A DNA stretch of 64,000 bases from JBGPTK01 sp963797765 (lineage in GTDB: Bacteria; Acidobacteriota; Terriglobia; Acidiferrales; UBA7541): contig CAWCQU010000004.1 in the NCBI GenBank assembly GCA_963797765.1, positions 124,001 to 188,000 on the forward strand, in the 5' to 3' direction. Position 1 is the stretch's first letter. Each line of letters opens with the position of its first letter. This document shows, piece by piece, positions 9,584-17,302 of this stretch. The notes beneath the pieces are model-generated. The model searched no databases. It was given only the letters and a program-made list of their open reading frames with translations, and was not told the origin of the DNA. The translations under genes and the position numbers were made by a program.

Positions 9584-10489
9584 ATGAAAATTCTAATATC
9601 TGGTTCTTCAGGTTTTGTGGGAACCGCACTAATTGAATCTCTGCGAAATGACGGCCACACCGTAGCGCGATTGCTTCGCGGCAATCGCGAAATTCCAACG
9701 GGAGATGTCAGGTGGGATCCGGTTGCAGGGACGATTGATCTGGAAGCAGCGGAAGATGCCGATGCGCTTGTAAATCTTGGCGGCGCAAACATCGGCGAAA
9801 AAAGATGGACTCCCTCGCGCAAAGCAGAACTTCGCAGCAGCCGCGTGAATGCGACGCGCAGCCTTGTTGACGCAATCGCAAAACTTCGCAATCCGCCGAA
9901 AGTTTTTATTTCCGCTTCCGCAATCGGCTATTACGGCAGCCGAGGAGACGAGCAACTCACCGAATCCAGCGGCCCTGGAAATGGCTTCCTCGCCGATCTA
10001 TCGGCCGAGTGGGAAGCCGCAGCGAGCCGAGCGCAATCCCATGGAATCCGAACCGTGCTGCCACGTTTTGGCATCATTTTGGCCGCCCATGGCGGGGCTC
10101 TTCCCCGCATGCTGCTGCCATTCAAACTGGGTTTGGGTGGCAGGCTCGGTTCCGGACGTCAGTGGATGTCCTGGGTCACGCTGGATGAAGTGACCTGCAT
10201 AGTCCGTTACTTAATTACACGAACTGATGTACACGGGCCTGTAAATGTGGTCGCTCCGAATCCGGTTCAGAATTCAGAATTCACGCGCACACTGGCGCGA
10301 GTTCTTCATCGCCCCGCGATATTTCCCGCACCTGAATTCGCTCTGCGGCTCGTTCTAGGAGAAATGGCTGACGGGCTTCTTTTAGGTAGCCAACGAGTGT
10401 TACCCACCAAGCTGGCCGATGCTCGATACGAATTTCGTGATCCGGAGCTCGCGGCGGCTCTTACCTATGTCCTTCGCAAGGCCAATTAG
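9584..10489 (+). CDS. NAD(P)-dependent epimerase, TIGR01777 (YfcH/SDR39U1) family
   Basis: A 301-residue short-chain dehydrogenase-like protein starting MKILISGSSGFVGTAL, the Rossmann nucleotide-binding glycine motif. Further family features are VNLGGANIGEKRW, RVNATRSLVDAI, FISASAIGYYG and LPRFGIILAAHGGALPRMLLPF, typical of the TIGR01777 group. Cytoplasmic; substrate unknown. An upstream in-frame start exists at 9521, but the ATG at 9584 has GGAG at a good distance and matches the family N-terminus. The C-terminal SDR39-type segment (ALRLVLGEMADGLLLGSQRVLPTKL) is complete. Confidence 0.88.
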   Translation: MKILISGSSGFVGTALIESLRNDGHTVARLLRGNREIPTGDVRWDPVAGTIDLEAAEDADALVNLGGANIGEKRWTPSRKAELRSSRVNATRSLVDAIAKLRNPPKVFISASAIGYYGSRGDEQLTESSGPGNGFLADLSAEWEAAASRAQSHGIRTVLPRFGIILAAHGGALPRMLLPFKLGLGGRLGSGRQWMSWVTLDEVTCIVRYLITRTDVHGPVNVVAPNPVQNSEFTRTLARVLHRPAIFPAPEFALRLVLGEMADGLLLGSQRVLPTKLADARYEFRDPELAAALTYVLRKAN

Positions 10490-10630
10490 CCTGCTTCTCT
10501 AAAATTTTGGTTCAGGTGGTCCTGTACGTTATGGTCTTGACATTGAAGTTCTTTCTGCTAGCATTTTGGCCAGAGTCGAACGGAGCCGAAGCCCTTGACT
10601 CTTAACTGGTTACACCGGGAGGCTGACTGC

Positions 10631-11329
10631 ATGTTTACCAGAAAATTAGTGGCTTTGATTCTGGCAGGAATCGTTGCCGTTCCCGGCTGGGGAGCCTCAA
10701 ACCCTGTAGGGACGGTGCAAAGCAGCAACTCCGCAAGCTTGCGCGGCTCGGCGCTCGTCAAGGGCACAACACTCTATAGCGGAGACGTTGTCAATACGGC
10801 GCAGCAAGGCAATGCCTGGGTTTCTGTGCCGGGAGGTGGGCAGTTCTATCTTGCCGCCAACAGCCAGGCTCAGGTTCGCAGGGCTGCGGACAACAATGGC
10901 GTTCAGATCGCGCTCCAACAAGGCATCGCTAAATTTCGTAGCACGGAATCGACACCGATCGAAGTAATTCTGGCCGATGCCACAATCCGGCCAGCCACTG
11001 CCGGCGCCGGTTACATCTCGCTACTCACTCCAACCACCGCAATCATAGGCGCAGAAAAGGGAGCGGTTCTGATCACGACATCCCATGACGGAAAAACGAC
11101 GACGGTGCCAGAGGGATCGGCGATCAACGTAAGCATGGAATCCGGAGATCCTTCGGGTGGCCCCACTGGAGCTCCATCTCCTCAAGGTGTGAAGCCGGCG
11201 GTTGCGTCGCATGCATGGATCGTGGTCACTGGCGCATTCATTGCGGGCGGCTTGATCGGCGGAGCGATCGCGGCGAATCTTTCGGAAGGTTCGCAGAATT
11301 CAAACAACGTCAGCCCGTTCAAACCGTAG
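10631..11329 (+). CDS. FecR-like exported protein with C-terminal membrane segment
   Basis: A 232-residue protein with an N-terminal signal segment, then a FecR-like beta-rich region: VQSSNSASLRGSALVKGTTLYSGDVV followed by AWVSVPGGGQFYLAANSQAQV, the usual FecR-domain pattern in surface or sensory proteins. Near the C-terminus AWIVVTGAFIAGGLIGGAIAA is a glycine-rich membrane-spanning stretch. The ATG at 10631 has GGGAGG upstream and removes 12 residues from the longer open frame. A strong terminator follows. Function is not known; FecR domains are found both in anti-sigma factors and in cell-wall proteins, and a sigma fragment lies 330 bases downstream on the other strand. Confidence 0.75.
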   Translation: MFTRKLVALILAGIVAVPGWGASNPVGTVQSSNSASLRGSALVKGTTLYSGDVVNTAQQGNAWVSVPGGGQFYLAANSQAQVRRAADNNGVQIALQQGIAKFRSTESTPIEVILADATIRPATAGAGYISLLTPTTAIIGAEKGAVLITTSHDGKTTTVPEGSAINVSMESGDPSGGPTGAPSPQGVKPAVASHAWIVVTGAFIAGGLIGGAIAANLSEGSQNSNNVSPFKP

Positions 11330-11353
11330 TCGCAAATCCTGGCGAAGAAATTC

Positions 11354-11393
11354 GAGGCGCTCCGAACTCTTAAACCGGAGCGCCTCTTTTTTT
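11354..11393 (+). terminator. Rho-independent terminator
   Basis: A perfect 10-base stem, GAGGCGCTCC at 11354-11363 and GGAGCGCCTC at 11377-11386, with a 13-base loop and then seven T residues. It ends the FecR-like gene on the plus strand. Confidence 0.93.
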
Positions 11394-11429
11394 GCGTGAA
11401 GAGCAAGCGCATCCTGCAGAAAGTTACTG

Positions 11430-11630
11430 CTACTTCTCGGCGTTGATCGTGACATCCGTCATCAAGATATGACCGCTCGCTGGATCGCTGGCCACCGCAG
11501 CCTGCACTGTCTGCCCTTCCCGGATCAGAAGAGCAAAGGAATTGCGGAATTGGCGAATCAGGGGAACGGCATTTCGCACTTCCTGATTCGTGAGACCTTG
11601 CGCAGACTTGTCTTCCCCACCGGTTGGCAC
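11430..11630 (-). CDS. Small hypothetical protein, possibly a gene remnant
   Basis: An open frame of 66 residues from a GTG codon, ending HILMTDVTINAEK. I do not recognise it. The frame stays open upstream of the GTG into the end of the sigma fragment (PRKIPLTVDRSSA), so it could be the C-terminal end of a longer gene whose 5' part was lost, or may not be expressed. No ribosome binding site is clear. Confidence 0.3.
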   Translation of the reverse strand: MPTGGEDKSAQGLTNQEVRNAVPLIRQFRNSFALLIREGQTVQAAVASDPASGHILMTDVTINAEK

Positions 11631-11650
11631 GGCGCTAGAACGATCAACAG

Positions 11651-12087
11651 TTAGCGGAATCTTTCGCGGTCGCGCAGGCGGTGAAAATTGCGATACGCGC
11701 GAAACAGGGCATCCTGCGCCACATCTTCCGCCTCCGCGCGATTCCGCAGCACACCCAACGCGACGCGGAGCGCTAGTGTGGGCGAATCGGCGAGCCGCGC
11801 TCGAATTCCTGCTCGAGCGAAGGATCCAGGCTCACAAAGTTTCCAGAGAAGCTGTCCGCCAAAGCAATCACCGCCGTCCTGGTCAGCCAGACGCCACCCG
11901 CACGGTTTTGGTTCATTCTTCCCTGCTGTTTGAAGCGTTCCATGCAAAGACTTTCACAGACTGCCCGGTGATTCGGCAGTGCCTGGTCCATATTCCGTTC
12001 GAAGTGAAACCTGCGGGCACAGCCAAGGGTGGCTGTACCTCCAAAACCGGCTGCCTTCGTGAGAAGCGTGAAAGTGACATGGTGCAT
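11651..12087 (-). pseudogene. Fragment of an ECF RNA polymerase sigma factor
   Basis: Minus-strand reading gives LALRVALGVLRNRAEAEDVAQDALFRAYRNFHRLRDRERFR, which is region 2 of an extracytoplasmic-function sigma factor (the AEDVAQD helix is diagnostic). The frame then stops at once, so region 4, which binds the -35 element, is missing. The part upstream (SLDPSLEQEFE) lies in another frame, with the switch near 11810. The limits are approximate and the true start is not visible. Either a deletion joined this to the small frame at 11430 or assembly errors hide the rest; no sigma region 4 is seen downstream in any frame. Confidence 0.6.
12019..12036. repeat. Short intergenic hairpin
   Basis: ACAGCCA at 12019-12025 pairs with TGGCTGT at 12030-12036 around a 4-base loop. 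It resembles the small CAGCCA/TGGCTG palindromes that recur between genes in acidobacterial genomes. No T run follows, so it is not a standard terminator. Confidence 0.4.
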
Positions 12088-12099
12088 GAAACACGACGG

Positions 12100-12465
12100 C
12101 TAAAGATCCAGTTGAGTCAAAAATGCTGTCAGGTTTGAATCGTCGACAATTAAATCGCTCCGGCTGGCTGAAAGGTCTTCGATTTCGTCGAATGCCTGAA
12201 AAAGGCGCAACTTGGCCACGGCATATTCCTCCGTACCGGATAAGGGCCGCCCATTCTGCCGGGTCCAGCGGTCCACTGCATCGCGGCTGATAAAGATGCC
12301 GAGCGGGAACATCGTTTTGCGGTCAACTGACACCAGGTAAACAAAATCCTTTCCCGCTTGGAAGCCCCGGCGGGATGGCTGCACTTCTTGGAATTGATAT
12401 TGGTACACGTAGCCTGTCGCGGCAGAATAACTCTTGATACGGCGCACTGTTTCGGGATTGGCCAT
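12100..12465 (-). CDS. Conserved-looking hypothetical protein
   Basis: About 121 residues beginning MANPETVRRIKSYSAATGYVYQYQF. It has no signal peptide or membrane segment and looks like a compact cytoplasmic alpha/beta domain: YQYQFQEVQPSRRG, FVYLVSVDRK, FPLGIFISRDAVDRW and an acidic C-terminus (DLSASRSDLIVDDSNLTAFLTQLDL). I do not recognise a family. The codon bias and internal order look real. The ATG at 12465 is preferred over upstream ATGs at 12501 and 12474, though no ribosome binding site settles this. Confidence 0.55.
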   Translation of the reverse strand: MANPETVRRIKSYSAATGYVYQYQFQEVQPSRRGFQAGKDFVYLVSVDRKTMFPLGIFISRDAVDRWTRQNGRPLSGTEEYAVAKLRLFQAFDEIEDLSASRSDLIVDDSNLTAFLTQLDL

Positions 12466-12816
12466 GGTTCGCATTATTCGGCCCGTCCGAAGAAGTGTCA
12501 ACTCGACAAAGATTGCGAGATAAGAGTCCTAAAGAGAGATCCGCGCTCCTCACGTACACATGGAAAAGTGCCTGTATGGGCCGCGATTCCCAACTTGCGT
12601 TCCATTGTGAAGCAGAAGTTCGAGCAACCGGATCTGACACAAAACTTCGCGAACGCTAAGGGCACAAATCAAATGGCCGTCCGTTCATAAATAACTCTCA
12701 GAAAGTGAGTGTGTTAGGAGGGTGCTGGCACTCGGGAGAACACGGACGATCGCCAATTCTATGGAACGTTTAGCACTGCTCCAAGTTGGCACAGTTATTG
12801 CCACAGGGATTGCGCG
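12466..12816. other. Intergenic region, nothing firm
   Basis: About 350 bases between divergent genes. It must hold the promoter for the surface operon that starts at 12817, but I see no convincing -35/-10 pair, repeat or RNA element. Confidence 0.4.
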
Positions 12817-15429
12817 ATGCCCTTCACGCAACCAGGTGCGGAGAGATCAAGACCGGAAGATGCGCAGCTGAACAGGCGCATTTCGACTCTGGTCATGATT
12901 CTAATGTTCATGGCTTTTTCCGCAGGCTGCGGAAGCACAAGCTCATCCGGGCCGACTCCTCCACCTCCTCCAGTGATCGTCACGATCACGATTGATCCCG
13001 CGCCGACTTCACTTTTTCTTGGCCAGGCGCAGCAGTTCAGCGCAACAGTGACCGGCACAACGAACACGCTGGTAAACTGGAGCGTGAATGGAATCCTCGG
13101 CGACAATCCGGCTGTAGGAATTATTTCCACTGCCGGTCTATACACCGCTGCACAAATTCTGCCGAATCCCGCCGGCGTCACGATCACCGCCACCAGCCAG
13201 GCCGATGCGTCAAAGAACGCCACTCTAACCGTGACGATTAAGAGCGACGTGACAATCAGCCTGCTCCCTCCTTCGGCGAACCTGGGATTGGCCGCAGCGC
13301 AATTCTTCACTGCGAGCATGAAGGCTTCCGGCAACCCGAGTTTAGCAATCACGTGGAGCGTGAACGGGATTGCGGGAGGAAATGCGGCGGTGGGAACCAT
13401 CGTGGCCGCCAGTTTTACTACATCGCTTTATACTGCTCCATCCACTCTGCCAACTCCCAGTTCCGTTACGATCACCGCTCAGAGCGTTGCCGACCCATCG
13501 GCTGTCGCGAACGCCGCGGTGACGATTCAGTGCAGCACGAACTCGATTTCGCCCATATCGACCACGCTTGGATTTGGAAAATCCCAAACCTTCACAGCCA
13601 CATTGTGCACTCCCGCAGCAACCCAATTCGTGTGGGGCGTAAACGGAATTGTGGGCGGAAATTCGGATGTGGGCACGATCGCGGTTGCCACTTCTAGTTC
13701 AGCCCTATATACGGCTCCTGCCTCATTGCCATCGGGCTCCACAGTGACGGTGTTCGCCAGGAGCGCCGCCGATTCAACTACGGCGGCGAATGCGGCAGTG
13801 AGCATTCAATGCGATCCCAATATCATTTCGCCTTCCGCAGCGGGAGTTGGATTCGGCAAAACGCAAACTTTCACAGCAACGTTGTGTGTTCCGGTGGTGA
13901 CGCAAATCGTTTGGGATGTGAATGGCATCATCGGCGGCAGTCCCACGCTAGGCACAGTGTCGAATTCAGGCACTGGGACAACAACCTATACGGCGCCGGC
14001 CACAGTGCCTTCCACCAATCCGGTGACGATCCGCGCGACGAGCCAATCGAACCCAGTGCAATCCGCGAACGCGGGAGCAACGGTAACCGACAATATTTTA
14101 GTCACCATTTCGCCCGGCAGCTTAAACATAATAGCCGGCCACCGTGCATTGTTCAGCGCTTCCGTGGCAAACGCTCCAAACTCGGCTGTGGCGTGGGCGG
14201 TAAACGGGATCGCGAACGGAAATTCCACTACCGGCCGGATTTGCGTGCCCAGTTCCAATCCCTGCATCGCTCCATCAGGGCCGGTTTCGGGAGGCGTGGA
14301 ATTCCTCGCACCCAATCGAATTCCTTCGCCGAGCAGCGTGCAATTAACGGCAACCAGCCAGACGATACCGATTCATACCGGATCGGCACAGGTGACCATC
14401 ACCCCGTCTCCGATCACCGTCAGAGTCTCGCCGGGATACTTGTTCCTCGGTCCGGCGAATTCATCGGGAAGCACCCAGCAATTCAGCGCGCAAGTGAGCG
14501 GCACATTGAATCAGACCGTCACCTGGAGCCTGCAAACCACAATCGACGGACAAGGCTGCACGATTACTTTGTGCGGAACAATTTCGGGCACGGGTTTCTA
14601 CAGCGCACCGGCCGCAGCACCTTCGCCGAATGCAATCGAAGTGGTGGCAACCAGCCAGGGAGATCCGACGCAATTCGGAATGGCGATCGTGGCCGTCACA
14701 AGCGGTCCGACCATTGAAACACTTCTGCCATCGAGCGCGCTCGCGGGCATTTCGGGCAGCTTCACGCTGGCTGTTCAGGGGATTCATTTCGTGGCGGGCA
14801 GCGGGAAGACAGCGTCCGCGATATTAGTAGACGGTGTTCAACGGACAACCGTATGTGCGAATGCCAATCGCTGCACAACCACGTTGCTGCCAGCGGATGT
14901 GGCGGCGGCAACGACGCATTTCGTGCAAATTTTAAATCCCGGCTCGCCCGGGGCACTGTCAAATCCGGCGCCATTTCTTGTGGCGCCCAACGTGATTACG
15001 CAAGGGATGATCTCGCTCAGCAGTTCGTCGCCTTCGGCGGAGGGTGCTGACGTTCTGGTGGTAGAGCCAACGAATGCCGGAGCGACAACATTGCAGCTCA
15101 ATATCGATTTCGGCAGCATGCTGAGCGGCAGCAACGGTTGCGCGATTCAAGCGAATCCCATTGTTGTGACGCGCCCGGCCTCAGGAACCAAGACGGTAAA
15201 TCTATGCGTGCACGGGAATTTTCTGGATCCATCGTTTCAATACTCGTTCAGCGGACCATCGCCAAACGACATTTCCACAACGCCGTCGGTGATCTCGAAC
15301 GGATTTCCCAACACCGTTCGGCTGATTCTAATTATTTCCAGCACAACTTTTCCCGGCACACGGACTTTGTTCATATCAACAGGGAATAACGACAAAGCAG
15401 CAGCAAGTGGAATCCTGGAGATACGGTGA
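12817..15429 (+). CDS. Large surface lipoprotein with Ig-like repeats and an IPT/TIG domain
   Basis: An 870-residue exported protein. A hydrophobic segment ends MAFSAGC (Cys about 38), a plausible lipobox, followed by a Ser/Pro linker. Six Ig-like repeats of about 93 residues follow, each with a W-x-VNGI-x-GGN core or a variant and a closing YTAP-x-x-xP motif; cores lie near nucleotides 13080, 13360, 13640, 13915, 14195 and 14530. The sixth is divergent. From about residue 630 a TIG-like domain begins (TIETLLPSSALAG, VQGIHFV, VDGVQRTT), then a C-terminal beta domain. Probably an adhesin or scaffold; ligand unknown. The start could also be nearer the signal (12895). It overlaps the next gene in TGATG, so they are coupled. 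Confidence 0.8.
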   Translation: MPFTQPGAERSRPEDAQLNRRISTLVMILMFMAFSAGCGSTSSSGPTPPPPPVIVTITIDPAPTSLFLGQAQQFSATVTGTTNTLVNWSVNGILGDNPAVGIISTAGLYTAAQILPNPAGVTITATSQADASKNATLTVTIKSDVTISLLPPSANLGLAAAQFFTASMKASGNPSLAITWSVNGIAGGNAAVGTIVAASFTTSLYTAPSTLPTPSSVTITAQSVADPSAVANAAVTIQCSTNSISPISTTLGFGKSQTFTATLCTPAATQFVWGVNGIVGGNSDVGTIAVATSSSALYTAPASLPSGSTVTVFARSAADSTTAANAAVSIQCDPNIISPSAAGVGFGKTQTFTATLCVPVVTQIVWDVNGIIGGSPTLGTVSNSGTGTTTYTAPATVPSTNPVTIRATSQSNPVQSANAGATVTDNILVTISPGSLNIIAGHRALFSASVANAPNSAVAWAVNGIANGNSTTGRICVPSSNPCIAPSGPVSGGVEFLAPNRIPSPSSVQLTATSQTIPIHTGSAQVTITPSPITVRVSPGYLFLGPANSSGSTQQFSAQVSGTLNQTVTWSLQTTIDGQGCTITLCGTISGTGFYSAPAAAPSPNAIEVVATSQGDPTQFGMAIVAVTSGPTIETLLPSSALAGISGSFTLAVQGIHFVAGSGKTASAILVDGVQRTTVCANANRCTTTLLPADVAAATTHFVQILNPGSPGALSNPAPFLVAPNVITQGMISLSSSSPSAEGADVLVVEPTNAGATTLQLNIDFGSMLSGSNGCAIQANPIVVTRPASGTKTVNLCVHGNFLDPSFQYSFSGPSPNDISTTPSVISNGFPNTVRLILIISSTTFPGTRTLFISTGNNDKAAASGILEIR

Positions 15430-16010
15430 TGCGGTCTTATAAATCATGGCCTGCATTTGCAATGATGGAAATTTGCGCGGCGGTTTTCGCGCTGGCGCTG
15501 TGCGACTGCGCCGCAGCGACCTCGCTCGCTCGATTATCGGTGGAGCAAATGACCGTTGCTGCTTCCACCATCGCGCGCGGCCGATGCATCGCGAGCGAAT
15601 CGCGGTGGGAAAAAGGCGAAATCTGGACAATCTCGACAATCGAGATCGAAGACGTCTGGAAAGGCGCCGCTCCCAATCGGATTTCGGTGCGCCTGATCGG
15701 GGGTCGTTCTGGACACATTCTCTCGACAGTTGCTGGAGTGCCGCTATTCCATCCAGGGGAAGAAGTGATTCTGTTTCTCGAACCGGACCGGAGTGGCGGC
15801 CTAACCGTGACGGGATGGGTGGAAGGAACTTTTCGAATCGGACGAGATCCTCACAGCGGCGTGGAACGCGTGACACAGGATAGCGCGAGTTTCGAAGGAA
15901 TTCGTCCGGCCACTTCGGCAGGGGATGAAGGCGAAATCCATGGCTTGCCCATTGAGCGGCTTCGGGCGCGAGTGCGAGCGGCACTCGAGCGGAGCGGGAG
16001 AGTTCGATGA
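15429..16010 (+). CDS. Small secreted protein of unknown function
   Basis: A 193-residue protein with a signal-type N-terminus (residues 10-30) and a conserved-looking core: ASTIARGRCIASESRWEKGE, VWKGAAPNRISVRLIGG, FHPGEEVILFLEPD and GWVEGTFRIGRDP. I know no function for it. Similar proteins tend to sit beside matrixin-type proteases in Acidobacteria, as here, but that is recollection, not proof. Its ATG overlaps the upstream stop (TGATG) and its own TGA overlaps the matrixin ATG, so the three genes are a tight operon. Confidence 0.7.
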   Translation: MRSYKSWPAFAMMEICAAVFALALCDCAAATSLARLSVEQMTVAASTIARGRCIASESRWEKGEIWTISTIEIEDVWKGAAPNRISVRLIGGRSGHILSTVAGVPLFHPGEEVILFLEPDRSGGLTVTGWVEGTFRIGRDPHSGVERVTQDSASFEGIRPATSAGDEGEIHGLPIERLRARVRAALERSGRVR

Positions 16011-17222
16011 AACGAAACATTTTTGCGTTTGCCGCTATTCTTCTGCTGGTTCACGCATTTTTCGCGGCTCCGGCTGCCGGATACACTTTCGATTACATGG
16101 CGCCGCGAGGACGGCGGCTGCCCGCAGCCCAGCCATCAAGATCTTTCACCCGGCGCTTCCATCTCGCGGCAATGGAGCACATCGCTTCCCACACAGCCAA
16201 CGATCCTGACGGCGGCTGCGCCTGGTTCGGACGCACAGCTCAATGAAATTGAAGCTACAATTTCCCAGTCATTTGGCATTTGGACGGGCGTTTCCGGAAC
16301 GTTGCTGAGCGCTTCCACGAACCCCGATGCGCTTGCACCAATTACCAGAACCGATACACAGGATGCGTGCAGCAACGATCAGGGCACGGATGCGGACGGA
16401 ACGAATACCATTTGCTTCAACCAAACCAGCTCCGCGTTTGCGTTCGGTGTGCTTGCTTTCACTCGAGTGATTACGGCTGACGCTCCGGGAATCAGCGTGG
16501 GTGCTGGCGCGCCATCCACTTTTGCAGGAGAGATTCTAGACGCGGATATCTGCTTTCGAAACGATGGGCAGGCACAGTTTGCCACCCCCAACGTGCTGGC
16601 AAACCGGCCGAGCGCCTACGACCTGGAATCGCTGCTAGCGCACGAGCTGGGACATTTGTTTGGCCTGGACCATTCAGGAATCTGGCGAGCGTTGATGTTT
16701 CCGTTCGGACCGGTGCAAGGAACATTTCTGGGTAGCCGTCCTTCGGTGAAAACTCCGGACGCGCCATTGGCTGACGATGACCGCGTCGGGCTACGAGAGC
16801 TCTATCCCGATCCGAACGACATCTTGGATTCCGGGGTGATTACAGGACACGTGCTTCCTGCGAATCCATTCGCGTTGGCGGCGTTTCCGCCGCCGTCGCC
16901 TGGGCAATTCGTGACCGGAATTTTCGGAACGCACGTTGTGGCGTATGACGCGGATTCGGGAGCCGTGGTGGCGGGCACGATGGGTGGATGGTCCTGCGAT
17001 CCGGCAAATCCAATACTGCTGTTCGATGGATCGTACCGGATCGGACATTTACCCGTGGGACGCGATTATAAAATTTATGCAGAGCCGTTTGATGGAGCAG
17101 TTCAGCCCGGAGACATGAGCAATGTGACTGCCGGACTTTGTTCGGGAAGCGTTTCACTGGCGTGTACGGCTCCGCCGGTGAACACGAATTTTGCCGGGCG
17201 GGTGATGCCTGCATCGCCTTAA
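16007..17222 (+). pseudogene. Secreted matrixin-type zinc metalloprotease, frameshifted
   Basis: The signal peptide lies in the frame starting at 16007 (MKRNIFAFAAILLLVHAFF, then GYTFDYMAP) and the rest in the frame one base on. From about 16170 I read QLNEIEATISQSFGIWTGVSG, DADICFRNDG, then SLLAHELGHLFGLDHSG, a full HExxHxxGxxH zinc site, and LREDGLRELYPD-like sequence (VGLRELYPDPND), as in matrixins. A C-terminal domain of about 130 residues follows. The switch falls between about 16100 and 16170, with no homopolymer to explain it. The catalytic site is intact, so an assembly indel is likely; if real, the protease is not exported. The ATG overlaps the upstream stop. Confidence 0.75.
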
Positions 17223-17225
17223 CGT

Positions 17226-17256
17226 AAAAAAAACGGCCCCTGAAATTCAGAGGCCG
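17226..17256 (-). terminator. Rho-independent terminator of the pilin operon
   Basis: Read on the minus strand, CGGCC at 17256-17252 pairs with GGCCG at 17238-17234, extended by CTG/CAG pairs, and is followed by eight T residues (the A run at 17226-17233). It lies downstream of the leftward minor-pilin operon. The rightward matrixin gene ends at 17222, so the two transcripts converge here. Confidence 0.82.
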
Positions 17257-17302
17257 CTATTGGGGTGAAGAGGAAAGCACTGTCTGCCGGTTCGGCGAGG
17301 CG

